Below, in pieces: positions 16,608 through 25,597 of a stretch of 64,000 nucleotides of DNA. Where the stretch lies: NCBI RefSeq assembly GCF_014334325.1, contig NZ_JACSET010000006.1, positions 135,149-199,148 on the forward strand, given 5' to 3'. Every line of letters begins with the position of its first letter. Positions within the stretch are counted from its first letter, which is position 1. Made by a program: the position numbers and the translations under genes. Under the pieces are notes generated by a model. It did not search any database. It saw only the letters and a list, made by a program, of their open reading frames with translations, and had not been told where the DNA came from. This DNA is from Treponema sp. Marseille-Q4130 (GTDB taxonomy: Bacteria > Spirochaetota > Spirochaetia > Treponematales > Treponemataceae).

Positions 16608-19472
16608 ATGACGTTTCGACGAATATTGCGCGCGCAGATTTATACTTTGCTCTTTGCTGTTTGCGTTTTTTCGGCTTTAGGCGATGAAGCAGGCATCCTC
16701 CGGGGCTTTGCCGAATACACGCTCCAAAACGGTATGCAAGTGTTCGTACTCGAGGACTTCGCCGCCGCCCCGATCAGAATCGAATACGCGGTAAAGGCGG
16801 GCACAAGAGAGCAGACGCCGAAAACGGCGGGATTTTTTCCGCTCTATACGCGGCTCTTTGCGGAAGCGGGCAAAGCTTCGTATCCCGAACAGGCGGACGA
16901 TTGGATCCCCGACTCGGCAAAGATTTCATGCGATGCGGATGCGGCGCGCTGCGTCGTGACGATCGCGCCGGCGGAAATCGAAAAAGCGCTTTCCGAACTT
17001 GCGTACTGCGCGTTTTCCCCGGCGTTCAGCGATGCGAACATAGCGGCGCAGTTTACCGCGCTCAAAAGCGAAGTGATGAATTATTCGCTCAGCTCTGCGG
17101 GATTTATCAACGCAAGCATAGACGCGCGCATCTATGCTGCAGCCCCGTGGAAACGGGATTCGGGAGTTTATCCCGCGCTGTTTACGAAAACACCGCTCGC
17201 AGGTGTCCGTTCGATTCTCATGCATATAGCCCGATCTTACTATGTGCCGCAGAACAGCGCGCTCTTTATAAGCGGCGGCATACGAAAAGAAGCGGCGCTC
17301 AAAGCCGCGGAAAAGACATTCGGCGCATGGCCTGGAAGCGCCGCCCTTCCCTCACAGACAAAAACCGCTTCCGAAACCGCCGCGCACAAAACACAAAAGC
17401 GGAAATTCGTCATCAGCGACCCGCTCTTTTCATCCGACTTGACGCAGATCGTCGTGCAGTATACATCCCTTTCGGCGGCACAGGCAGATATGGCGGCACA
17501 AGCGTTCAACTTTCGCTCATCGTCGTTCAAATCGGCCGTACTGTCGCGCAAAGAACTCGGTATCCGTTCGTCAGATTATATCGATGCCGCCTCAACGCAT
17601 AAAAACGGAGAAGTGCGGCTCGTCTTTCAATCGCTCTTCGAAAAATCGAAAACGTCTCCCGACAAACAGGCTGCCGCCTTTATCGCGTGCGTAAAAGATG
17701 CCCCTCGTTCTTTATCGAGCGCGGAACTCATGCGCGCACAGCAAAACCTCGCAGCCGAATATCGAATGCGCTTCGGTAATGCGGCATCCCTTATGAACGC
17801 GCTTTCCGAACAGTGGGCGTCCGATCGTACGGGGCAAAAAACGGAACCGCTCGTTTCGCAAATTTTCGGCGTTTGCGAAGATATCATCAATTTCGACGCC
17901 GCGGCATTCGAAGCCGACTATGCGAGCGAAGAGCCGTTCGTGTTCGTGCTCGTCAACAGCAGCGTCTACAAACGCTTTGCAAAAGCTTTTGCACATGCCG
18001 GCTATGAATCGGTAACGCAAAAAAACGGATCGTGGTACACGCAGGAATTGTACAAAAACATAACGAGCGAAAACATCGCCGAAGAAAAAGCGTCCGCTTT
18101 CTCCGACGACGTTTCGGCCGCGGCGTTTTACCGGGCGAAAAACCGTACGGCCTTTTCGTCGTTTACGCTCGCAAACGGCATCCCCGTCGTATGCAAACAA
18201 AACGCGTCTTCGCCGTCCGCCCTCGTCATGCTTTCCGTAAGCGGCGGAGAACTCGGTTCCGCATCGAACCCGGGCTTTTTTTCGCTCCTCATCTATGCGC
18301 TCGCCGACAATATCCAAAAAGAAATCGATACGCAAAGAGCGCTCGGCACGATCGACGGCACGCCTTCCGTCCGAGCGGAAATCGGTTTAACGAGCGGAAC
18401 GATTTCGGTCGAAAGCTTCGCCGACGATATGAGCGTCATCATGCCGTGCATATCGCGCGCGCTCATTTACGGCGACATACGGCCCGCCCAAGCGGACGGA
18501 CTTGTGTACAACGCGCGCTCGCAAAAGCGCCTGCGCGACGGAAATACCGCTCATCAATTATACAGCCGCGCCGTCGCCGAACTCTTTCCCGGTACACCGT
18601 ACGCCGCGGTATTCGACAACAACAGCGACATCCTCGAACGCACGCAGTATGCCGATGTACTCGCCTCTTATCCGTCGCTCCTCGACGCAAGCCGCTACAC
18701 GATCATCATTGCAGGCCGCTTCGACCCCCTCATCATACGCGATGCGCTCTCATCTTCTCTCGGTATGCTCGCCCCGCAGACGCCGCGCGAAAAAGCGAAG
18801 ACTGCAGTCTCCACCCCCGTCTTTCCGAGCGACGAAAAAGGGAAGCGGATTTCCGTAGCACTTCGCCATCTTTTTTTGACCGACACGCCGGCAAAAGATG
18901 CGGGTCCCCGCCCCGAAACGCTCGTTCCGACAAAGGATTTTTCCGATCCCGTGCAGTATTGGCTTCCGTCTCCGACCGACGCGAGAGAGCGCACCGTATT
19001 CAATGCACTCCTTTCGGCGCTTCGAAACCGCCTTCGAAAAAGCGCCGCCTCTCTCTCAGCGGATATCGCCGTGCATACGGACGGAGCGACACATGCGATG
19101 CAGGCGGCCGTCATCACTTTTACCCATGCCGGGCGTACCGATGCAATCGATAAATGCTACGCCGAAACAATCGCAGCGTTCGACAGGGAACTCGAAGACG
19201 ATGCGACCTTTACGCGCGTTAAAGCGGAGATGCAAAACATCCGGGTGCTGGAAGAGCTTTCGCCTACGCAGACAAACCGCGGAACGGCGCTTCTCATGCA
19301 TGAAGGACTCGAAGCGGCGGAATGCGGAGACGCGCTCACCGACGCGCAAACCTATCTCGCCTCCTACGAAATCATCGACGATCTTTCGCGCGAAGAAGCC
19401 TGCGCCGTTTTCAAAGCGTACTTTCCGGCACCCGCGCCGCTCAGGCTTTATTCGAAAGATTCGAAGCGGTAA
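16608..19472 (+). CDS. Secreted M16 (insulinase/pitrilysin)-like protein lacking the zinc motif
   Basis: A 954-residue protein with an N-terminal signal sequence (AQIYTLLFAVCVFSALGD) and two M16-like halves. The first half begins with FAEYTLQNGMQVFVLEDFAA, the usual opening of M16 peptidases. The second half restarts with FSSFTLANGIPVVCKQNASS near residue 515. In the first half the place of the HxxEH zinc motif reads TAGFFPLYTRLFAEAGK, with no His or Glu pair, so hydrolysis by the standard mechanism is unlikely. It may instead be a periplasmic scaffold or chaperone-like subunit, as in other inactive M16 partners. No catalytic M16 partner is seen nearby. Start 16608 gives a clean signal peptide. 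Confidence 0.85.
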   Translation: MTFRRILRAQIYTLLFAVCVFSALGDEAGILRGFAEYTLQNGMQVFVLEDFAAAPIRIEYAVKAGTREQTPKTAGFFPLYTRLFAEAGKASYPEQADDWIPDSAKISCDADAARCVVTIAPAEIEKALSELAYCAFSPAFSDANIAAQFTALKSEVMNYSLSSAGFINASIDARIYAAAPWKRDSGVYPALFTKTPLAGVRSILMHIARSYYVPQNSALFISGGIRKEAALKAAEKTFGAWPGSAALPSQTKTASETAAHKTQKRKFVISDPLFSSDLTQIVVQYTSLSAAQADMAAQAFNFRSSSFKSAVLSRKELGIRSSDYIDAASTHKNGEVRLVFQSLFEKSKTSPDKQAAAFIACVKDAPRSLSSAELMRAQQNLAAEYRMRFGNAASLMNALSEQWASDRTGQKTEPLVSQIFGVCEDIINFDAAAFEADYASEEPFVFVLVNSSVYKRFAKAFAHAGYESVTQKNGSWYTQELYKNITSENIAEEKASAFSDDVSAAAFYRAKNRTAFSSFTLANGIPVVCKQNASSPSALVMLSVSGGELGSASNPGFFSLLIYALADNIQKEIDTQRALGTIDGTPSVRAEIGLTSGTISVESFADDMSVIMPCISRALIYGDIRPAQADGLVYNARSQKRLRDGNTAHQLYSRAVAELFPGTPYAAVFDNNSDILERTQYADVLASYPSLLDASRYTIIIAGRFDPLIIRDALSSSLGMLAPQTPREKAKTAVSTPVFPSDEKGKRISVALRHLFLTDTPAKDAGPRPETLVPTKDFSDPVQYWLPSPTDARERTVFNALLSALRNRLRKSAASLSADIAVHTDGATHAMQAAVITFTHAGRTDAIDKCYAETIAAFDRELEDDATFTRVKAEMQNIRVLEELSPTQTNRGTALLMHEGLEAAECGDALTDAQTYLASYEIIDDLSREEACAVFKAYFPAPAPLRLYSKDSKR

Positions 19473-19629
19473 GCCGATGACTGCGCGTGATTGACACGGC
19501 ATTTGATTTTGAATACAGTAAATTTATCAATGTTATCTGCTATGGATATCGTACGACAGAACAACGTAAAACCTCATTGTACTATCCCCAAAATTACACT
19601 TTTTCCGTCTTTAATATTCTTCACACAAC

Positions 19630-19855
19630 AAGGAGGTACGATAAAAAGCGCCGTCTGAAATATCGCCGTCGCTTTTTATCTCGAGTTTGCTTGGATGTTT
19701 GCAGAAGACGTGTATACGTGGCGTTTCGATAAGAATCGCATGAATACGATACGCTTTATTTTGCAAACTCGACTATTGAACGTGTGCGCTCACGCGCACG
19801 GCTAAAACTTTTTCGGAAATTGATATTTCCTGCAAAAGTTTTTATGGGAGTTAAC
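19630..19855 (+). ncRNA. Structured 5' leader, copy B, upstream of the FadL-like gene
   Basis: This is the second copy of the leader seen at 4379-4711 and 51219-51470. It opens with AGGAGG (19631-19636). Helix I pairs GATAAAAAGCG (19640-19650) with CGCTTTTTATC (19670-19680). Helix II pairs TCGAGTTTGC (19681-19690) with GCAAACTCGA (19763-19772) and encloses small hairpins. Helix III is GTGCGC-TCAC-GCGCAC (19784-19799). Helix IV (19804-19842) pairs AAAACTTTT with AAAAGTTTT around GGAAAT/ATTTCC. GGGAG (19846-19850) follows and ATG is at 19856. A weak promoter (TTACAC and TAATAT near 19590-19615) lies upstream. An open frame across 19487-19732 is not thought to be coding. Confidence 0.78.
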
Positions 19856-21115
19856 ATGAAGAGATCGATCATCGTCGCAGCGCTCGTCGCTGCAGTCGTC
19901 GGAACCGCGGCTTTTGCCAACGGTGTTGAAAACAAAACGAATATGAATCCCGGATACTTGCGAAATCCGAGCCGCAATGCGGAAACGAAGCGCCCCGAAG
20001 CGGTGTTTTACAATATCGCGGGTACGGGCTTTTTGGAAGACGGCCTGTACTTCGATGCAGGCAATCAATTCGTATTTAAAAAATACACGAACTCGTTTCC
20101 GAAAAACGCACTTCCTCCTGCTATCGTGGACGAAAAGGATTTCAGTGATACGACGACCGTGTGGCTCTACCCGAACGCCGACATCGTATACAAGCGCGGC
20201 CCCTTTGCCGTGTTCGGAAATTTCGGCATCTACGCCGGCGGCGGAAAACTTTCGTACAAAGACGGTACGACCGTAACAGCCGGTGCACTTGCAAGAAATC
20301 CCCCTCTTATCGCCGCCGCACAAAATCATTCGGTAGAGCTTTCGTCCATGACCTACGGAGAGCAGGTCGGATTTACGTACTGCCTGAAAAATTTTATCTC
20401 TTTTTCCGGCGCGCTGCGCCTGCTCCAGGCGACGCAATCGATGGAGTTAAAGAGCGATAATGCGGTTTTTGTCGGTGTTAACGGCGGAAACAAAGTGAGC
20501 TACGATGCAAGCGCGTTCGGCGTCGGCGGCGTGTTCGGCATCGACGTGCGCCCCTTCCCCGCCCTCACGCTTTCGACGCAGTTTCAGCTTCATTCCGATA
20601 TGAAATATGAAGTAAAGAACGCCAAGGGAAATATAGGAGCCGGACTCGGTATCGCGGACGGTGAAACGTTCCACACCGATTTGCCTGCGGTGCTGAACAT
20701 GGGAGCGGGCTATCAAGTGCTGAAACCGCTGTACGTATCCGCAAGCTTCAACTACTACTTCAACTCGTTCGCACAGCTCAATTCCGTACTCAGCAAAAAA
20801 TTCGGCAAATCCGACTACAGCGATTCGTGGGAATTGGCGGCGGGAGCGGACTACGACATCAACGATAAAGTGACGGCGAGTTTGGGATTGTCCTACGGCA
20901 ACCAGGGGACAAAGAAAACGGTAAACAACGCATTCAGCCCCGTTTTGGACAACATCGCGATCGGTACCGGCGTCGAATATCGGCCTATCGATAACCTCAC
21001 GCTCACGCTCGGCCTCTTGTACATACAGTATTTTAAGCAGGATTATGGAGCCAGTGAACTCAACAAGCAGATCTTTATGACGAGCATCGGTGCAACCTAC
21101 CGGCTCCCCATATAA
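19856..21115 (+). CDS. FadL/OmpP1-family outer-membrane beta-barrel protein
   Basis: A 419-residue protein with a signal peptide (KRSIIVAALVAAVVGTAAFA, cleaved near residue 21). The mature protein resembles FadL-type hydrophobic-compound channels: a short plug-like start (NPGYLRNPSRNAETKRPEA), then alternating aromatic and polar strands such as LYVSASFNYYFNSFAQ, and a C-terminal strand ending MTSIGATYRLPI. Treponemes carry several such homologues, thought to move fatty acids or other hydrophobic nutrients across the outer membrane; the ligand here is unknown. Start 19856 has GGGAG upstream and gives the signal peptide. The longer in-frame reading from 19784 is leader RNA. Confidence 0.82.
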   Translation: MKRSIIVAALVAAVVGTAAFANGVENKTNMNPGYLRNPSRNAETKRPEAVFYNIAGTGFLEDGLYFDAGNQFVFKKYTNSFPKNALPPAIVDEKDFSDTTTVWLYPNADIVYKRGPFAVFGNFGIYAGGGKLSYKDGTTVTAGALARNPPLIAAAQNHSVELSSMTYGEQVGFTYCLKNFISFSGALRLLQATQSMELKSDNAVFVGVNGGNKVSYDASAFGVGGVFGIDVRPFPALTLSTQFQLHSDMKYEVKNAKGNIGAGLGIADGETFHTDLPAVLNMGAGYQVLKPLYVSASFNYYFNSFAQLNSVLSKKFGKSDYSDSWELAAGADYDINDKVTASLGLSYGNQGTKKTVNNAFSPVLDNIAIGTGVEYRPIDNLTLTLGLLYIQYFKQDYGASELNKQIFMTSIGATYRLPI

Positions 21116-21151
21116 GTTTTTTAATCATCGGTACGCAAAACCGTTGCAAAA

Positions 21152-21329
21152 GGGGCTGTCCCGAAAGTAATTCGTGCGGAGGGTTTAATACCCCGACGCT
21201 TGCGTCGTAACAAAGGGTATTAAAGCCGACTGCAACCACCTTATGAGAACATACAGTGCGAAACGTTGAGCACTGTACCCGACGCTTGCGTCGGGGTTGT
21301 TGATTGAAAACTTCACAAAGGACAGCCCC
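21152..21329. repeat. 178-bp element with terminal inverted repeats and nested hairpins
   Basis: GGGGCTGTCC (21152-21161) and GGACAGCCCC (21320-21329) are perfect inverted ends. Inside, TTTAATACCC pairs with GGGTATTAAA around the hairpin CGACGC-TT-GCGTCG. Next comes ACAGTGC with GCACTGT, and then CCCGACGC-TT-GCGTCGGG. A T-rich run follows on the plus strand, so the outer stem may act as a terminator for the FadL-like gene. It looks like a small non-coding repeat inserted in or derived from a terminator. Confidence 0.75.
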
Positions 21330-21364
21330 TTATTTTTTATTCACGGATCGCATCTTCGCGCCGT

Positions 21365-22594
21365 TTAGGCGCCGAACAAAAATGCGAGCGTCTGTGCGTC
21401 GGAAACGATATTGTCGAGGATGCAGTATTCGTCGGGTTGATGAGCCATGTCGTCTAGCGTGCTCCATACGGCGGCGTTGTAGCCGAGCTCCCGGAGCGGA
21501 GCCGCGACGGTGCCTCCTCCGATGCCGATCGTCCGAGCGGTTTTTCCGTGCACCGCTTTGAGCGCTTCGGAAAGCTTTTGCACGACGGGAGCGTCGACGG
21601 GAGTTGCCGGCGATTCGCCTGCCTGCGGCATCGTATATTCGATTTTTACACCGTATTTTTTTTCTATCGCTTTGCAACGCTTATCGACTTCAGCGTACAC
21701 TTCTTTGAGCGTATAGCACGGGATGATCCTGCAGTCCATGCAGAACACGTCTTCTCCCGGAATGATATTGATGCCGGCTACGTTTTGCATCCTCATCGTC
21801 GGCTCGAACGTCGAACAGTCGGGCGTAAAAAGCGGATCGCGCTTGTCGAACACGTCTTTCATATCGTGGAGCGAAAGCGCGAGGGCATCGGAGGCAAGGC
21901 AGGCGTTGCATCCGGTGTCGGGACGCGAACCGTGCGTCTGTTTTCCCGTTACGCGGAAGCGGAGCCATAAAATATTTTTTTCGGCAACTTCGATCGTTTC
22001 GCCCTTTGCGTCTCCGCCGTCGGGAATGACGATGATGTCTTCTTTACGGAAAAGTTTATGCGCTTTTAATAAATATTTTATGCCGTATTCGCTGCCCACT
22101 TCTTCGTCGGCCATAAATAAAAGTTTGACCGTGTGTTCGGGGACAATGCCGCACTTCATATACGCGAGGGCTGCAAAGACGCCGGACGTGAGTCCCTGCT
22201 GATTGTCTTCGACGCCGCGCCCGTAGAGCTTGCCGTCTTTTTCGACGACTTTCCACGGATCGGAATGCCACAGCGATTTTTCGCCGACGGGCACGACATC
22301 CAAGTGCGCCATAACCCACACCGAAAAATCGTCCGATTTGCCGGGAAGGGTCACGACGGCGTTCGGACGTATGCCGCTTGCAACGCGCGGATCGCTCGCG
22401 TCGTAGCGTTCGATATTCGTAAAACCCTGTTCGCGGAGCCACGCGATAAGCGCTTCGCATTTTTCGATTTCACCCTGCCCGCCGTTTTCCGGAGCGAGGG
22501 CGGGATGGCTCGTCAAAAGCGTTTCGAGCGCGACGATATCGCGTTTCGAAGATGCGATATAATCGAAGAGTTTTTGTTTCGTATCTTTATCCAT
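21365..22594 (-). CDS. M20-family metallopeptidase (dipeptidase/deacylase type)
   Basis: A 409-residue cytoplasmic zinc hydrolase of the M20 clan. Metal and catalytic residues are seen in MAHLDVVPVG (His and Asp), GRGVEDNQQG (bridging Asp), MADEEVGSEYG (catalytic Glu pair) and GGGTVAAPLRELG near the end. A dimerisation domain lies between about residues 200 and 320 (VTGKQTHGSRPDTGCNACLA). It probably cleaves dipeptides or deacylates amino acids. ATG 22594 has GAGGTG upstream, so it was chosen over an upstream in-frame ATG. It is 23 bases after galE on the same strand and may be co-transcribed. Confidence 0.9.
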   Translation of the reverse strand: MDKDTKQKLFDYIASSKRDIVALETLLTSHPALAPENGGQGEIEKCEALIAWLREQGFTNIERYDASDPRVASGIRPNAVVTLPGKSDDFSVWVMAHLDVVPVGEKSLWHSDPWKVVEKDGKLYGRGVEDNQQGLTSGVFAALAYMKCGIVPEHTVKLLFMADEEVGSEYGIKYLLKAHKLFRKEDIIVIPDGGDAKGETIEVAEKNILWLRFRVTGKQTHGSRPDTGCNACLASDALALSLHDMKDVFDKRDPLFTPDCSTFEPTMRMQNVAGINIIPGEDVFCMDCRIIPCYTLKEVYAEVDKRCKAIEKKYGVKIEYTMPQAGESPATPVDAPVVQKLSEALKAVHGKTARTIGIGGGTVAAPLRELGYNAAVWSTLDDMAHQPDEYCILDNIVSDAQTLAFLFGA

Positions 22595-22617
22595 TTTTTT
22601 CACCTCACAGCGCAATA

Positions 22618-23595
22618 CTATTGTGCATTGTATTTTTGATACGCGTTCCACGTCGTGCGGACGAGCGTATCCGTATCGGAATACTCCGCTTTCCAGCCGA
22701 GCTTTTCGTACGCATATTTGCTCGTCGCAACGAGGGACGCGGGATCTCCTGCGCGGCGCGCGACATAGTCGGCGGGGATCGGGCGTCCTGTGATACGCCG
22801 CGCGGCGTCGACCATTTCCGTCACCGTCGTGCCTTTTTCGCTTCCGAGATTTACCGAAATGCTTTCGTCGTGCTCTGCTATGTATTCGAGCGCTTTTACG
22901 TGTGCGGCGGCCAAATCGCTTACGTGCACGTAATCGCGGATACAGGTTCCGTCGCGCGTATCGTAATCGCTGCCGAATATTTTGAGCTTTTCGCGCATAC
23001 CGCAGGCGACTTCCATGATCACCGGCAAAAGGTTTGCGGGATTTTGTTCGAGGCCCGAGAGTTCTCCGTCGACGTCGTAGCCTGCGGCGTTAAAATAGCG
23101 GAGCGCTGCAAAACGCAAGCCTCGCAGTTTTTCGTACCATGCCATAAACTCTTCGATCGAAAGCTTCGTATAGCCGTAATAATTTTCGGGATGCTTCGGA
23201 TGGCTTTCGTCAATCGGAAGATACTGCGGCTCTCCGAATACGGCTGCGGACGACGAAAACACCATGCGCTTGCATCCGTGAGAAACGGCGGCGTTCAAGA
23301 TATTGAGCGTACCGTTGATATTGTTAATAGAATATTTTTCGGGAGCGATCATCGATTCGCCTGCCGCTTTGAAAGCCGCCAAGTGTATAAAGGCGTCAAA
23401 GCCTTTTGCAAAGGCCGCGTCCAAATCACCCGGGATCAAAATCGTCCCGTATATGAATCCGTTTTCTTTAAAAAGATTTTGCCGCAGTCCGCTCGAAAGA
23501 TTGTCGAAAACGGTCACGCGATGATTTTTCTTCATCAATTCTTTAACGACGTGGCTGCCGATATACCCTGCGCCGCCGATTACCAACACGTTCAT
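22618..23595 (-). CDS. galE: UDP-glucose 4-epimerase
   Basis: A 325-residue extended short-chain dehydrogenase that interconverts UDP-glucose and UDP-galactose, supplying surface polysaccharides. The NAD site is VIGGAGYIGSHVVKELM. The catalytic parts are SSSAAVFGEP and YGYTKLSIEEF (Tyr and Lys). RDYVHVSDLAAAHVKAL and NLGSEKGTTVTEM are also typical of GalE. Length is normal. GGAGG precedes the ATG and a TATACT lies about 25 bases upstream, so it has its own promoter. Confidence 0.95.
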   Translation of the reverse strand: MNVLVIGGAGYIGSHVVKELMKKNHRVTVFDNLSSGLRQNLFKENGFIYGTILIPGDLDAAFAKGFDAFIHLAAFKAAGESMIAPEKYSINNINGTLNILNAAVSHGCKRMVFSSSAAVFGEPQYLPIDESHPKHPENYYGYTKLSIEEFMAWYEKLRGLRFAALRYFNAAGYDVDGELSGLEQNPANLLPVIMEVACGMREKLKIFGSDYDTRDGTCIRDYVHVSDLAAAHVKALEYIAEHDESISVNLGSEKGTTVTEMVDAARRITGRPIPADYVARRAGDPASLVATSKYAYEKLGWKAEYSDTDTLVRTTWNAYQKYNAQ

Positions 23596-23732
23596 GTATG
23601 CCTCCGCTACGGCGGTAAGTATAGCGCATTTTCAGCGCAGCTGCCATAGTCCATCCGCACGCTGATTGTTCGGCTCGGCGATATGCGATCGATTTATCTG
23701 CTTTTTTTATATATCGATAAAAGTTGCTGTAG

Positions 23733-24170
23733 TTATTGCACGGAGCTTTCGCTTCCGACGAGGCACATCCATTCGGCTTCCGCAGCCAAAACGTCGCCGA
23801 CATAGGCCTTGCCCGACTGCTTTACCATGTGCGGTGAAACGCGCAGATTCGTGATTTCCATGCGCACCGTATCGCCGGGACGCACTTGATTTCGAAACTT
23901 TACTTTATCGACCGTAGCGAGAAAAAACAAACTGCTTTCCTGAAATTTCTTTTGAAAGCTGAGCGCCGCTCCTCCCGCCTGCGCCATCGTTTCAACGAGG
24001 ATAACGCCGGGCACGACGGGATACTGCGGAAAATGTCCTTTAAAAAAGAAATCGTCGTCGGTAAATTTTCGCGTGCTTACGCTGCCGTTTTCATCGCACG
24101 AAAGTATTTCGTCGACAAATAAAAACGGCTTTCGGTGCGGTAAAAGAGAAGCGATATCGTTCGTAACCAT
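23733..24170 (-). CDS. fabZ: 3-hydroxyacyl-[acyl-carrier-protein] dehydratase
   Basis: FabZ removes water from 3-hydroxyacyl-ACP in fatty-acid elongation. The 145-residue hot-dog protein has LLPHRKPFLFVDEIL near the start and the active-site stretch GHFPQYPVVPGVILVE with the catalytic His, followed by the Glu/Gln helix MAQAGGAALS. A strong GGGGGG-type ribosome-binding site precedes the ATG. It follows fabF in the operon but is separated by a 122-bp gap with a hairpin. Confidence 0.95.
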   Translation of the reverse strand: MVTNDIASLLPHRKPFLFVDEILSCDENGSVSTRKFTDDDFFFKGHFPQYPVVPGVILVETMAQAGGAALSFQKKFQESSLFFLATVDKVKFRNQVRPGDTVRMEITNLRVSPHMVKQSGKAYVGDVLAAEAEWMCLVGSESSVQ

Positions 24171-24204
24171 AAGTCCCCCCTAATGCGTTTGCAGGCTGAA
24201 TATC

Positions 24205-24264
24205 GAGTTTGAAAACATTAATTTTAACGCCGTGCTTTCGGCGTTATTGTTCGTTTTCAAACCC
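24205..24264. promoter_or_regulatory. Long two-part hairpin between fabF and fabZ
   Basis: GTTTGAAAAC (24207-24216) pairs with GTTTTCAAAC (24253-24262), and inside it TAACGCCG (24225-24232) pairs with CGGCGTTA (24239-24246). No long T-run follows on the minus strand. It may be a weak terminator, an RNA-processing site or an attenuator that sets FabZ level against FabF. Confidence 0.55.
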
Positions 24265-24292
24265 TCCATTCAGTTTTACAAAAAGGAAAATA

Positions 24293-25543
24293 TTAAATTC
24301 TTTTCAGTACGATAACGCCGTTGTGTCCGCCGAAACCGAAGGTCGAACTCATGGCGCAGTCGACTTTGCATTCGATGCCTTTGTTCGGCGTATAATTCAA
24401 ATCGCAGCCGCCTTCGACATCCTGTTCGTCGAGATTGATCGTCGGAGGGATAAAACCTTCTTCGATCGCTTTGATCGCAAACATCGCTTCGATTGCACCT
24501 GTAGCTCCGAGGCAGTGTCCGGTCATGCTCTTCGTCGACGATATGTGCAGCTTTTTCGCGTTTTCTTCGCCGAACGCGATCTTCAGCATCTGCGTTTCAC
24601 AAGGGTCGTTCTTTTTCGTCGCCGTTCCGTGCGCGTTGTAATACTGCACTTCTTCCGGCTTTACGCCCGCGTCTTTAAGCGCTTCCGTCATAGCGGCCGC
24701 ACCCCAAACGCCGTCGGGGTTCGGAGCGGTCAAGTGATAACCGTCGCTCGTTCCGCCGTAGCCTGCGAGTTCGGCGTATATCTTCGCTCCGCGTTTTTTC
24801 GCATGTTCGTATTCTTCGAGCACGAATACCGCGCTGCCTTCACCCATGACAAAGCCTTCGCGCTTTTTGTCGAAGGGGCGGCTCGCCGCTGCGGGATTGT
24901 CCGCAAAGGAAGTCGAAAGCGCGTGGAGCACTTCAAAACCCGCGATGCCGAATCCGTTGATCGTACTCTCGGCTCCGCCGGCCAGACAAATATCGCGCCT
25001 GCCGCCTCTGATAAAATCGAGTGCATCGCCGAGCGCGTCCGAACCGCTCGCGCATGCGGTCGTCACCGTGTGTGCCGGCCCGTGAATGCCGAAGGCCATG
25101 GAAATATTGCCGCATGCTTCGTTCGGAATCAGTTCGGGAATCGTCATAGGCGGCAGACGGTGCTGCGGACTCTGCGAATATTTGATACAGCAATCTTCGT
25201 TCACTTCGAAGCCGCCGATACCGACGCCCATAAAGATCGCAGCGTCTTTGATAACATCGCTGTTCGCTTCGATAGACGCATCGTCGAGCGCCATCTTTGC
25301 CGCGGCAACCGCATACTGCGAAAAGCGCGCCATCTTGCGCGCCGCTTCGGGATTCATATACTTGGTCGCGTCGAAGTTTTTCACTTCGCCCGCATAGCGC
25401 GCTTTAAATGTACTCGCATCGAAATGCGTGATGAGAGCAACTCCGCTTTTACCCGCTTTTGCCGCAGCCCACGTTTCCGCAACCGAATTTCCGATCGGGG
25501 TAACAGCTCCCATACCCGTTATAACAACACGCCTCTTTTCCAT
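24293..25543 (-). CDS. fabF: Beta-ketoacyl-[acyl-carrier-protein] synthase II
   Basis: FabF condenses malonyl-ACP with acyl-ACP. The 416 residues keep the Cys-His-His triad: VTTACASGSDALGDALD (Cys), YNAHGTATKKNDPCET (His) and KSMTGHCLGATGAIEA (His). The ending TFGFGGHNGVIVLKRI is the family's glycine-rich C-terminus. The start has AGGAG about 9 bases upstream. It lies 54 bases after fabG; an acpP gene, common at this place in other bacteria, is absent. Confidence 0.97.
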   Translation of the reverse strand: MEKRRVVITGMGAVTPIGNSVAETWAAAKAGKSGVALITHFDASTFKARYAGEVKNFDATKYMNPEAARKMARFSQYAVAAAKMALDDASIEANSDVIKDAAIFMGVGIGGFEVNEDCCIKYSQSPQHRLPPMTIPELIPNEACGNISMAFGIHGPAHTVTTACASGSDALGDALDFIRGGRRDICLAGGAESTINGFGIAGFEVLHALSTSFADNPAAASRPFDKKREGFVMGEGSAVFVLEEYEHAKKRGAKIYAELAGYGGTSDGYHLTAPNPDGVWGAAAMTEALKDAGVKPEEVQYYNAHGTATKKNDPCETQMLKIAFGEENAKKLHISSTKSMTGHCLGATGAIEAMFAIKAIEEGFIPPTINLDEQDVEGGCDLNYTPNKGIECKVDCAMSSTFGFGGHNGVIVLKRI

Positions 25544-25597
25544 AACCGCAAACTCCTGTTTATTCCGTTATAAAATTAATAATTAATAATATGAGCT

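Noticed and set aside
19630-19660. Short leader peptide (Met-Ile-Lys-Ser-Val-Val type) as a certain gene
   Set aside because: AGGAGG is only one base before the ATG, too close for normal initiation, and copy B has ACG. It is kept only as a hypothesis.
19487-19732. 81-codon open frame across leader copy B (and 4474-4803 across leader copy A)
   Set aside because: No ribosome-binding site or family similarity, and it overlaps the RNA structure shared by three loci.
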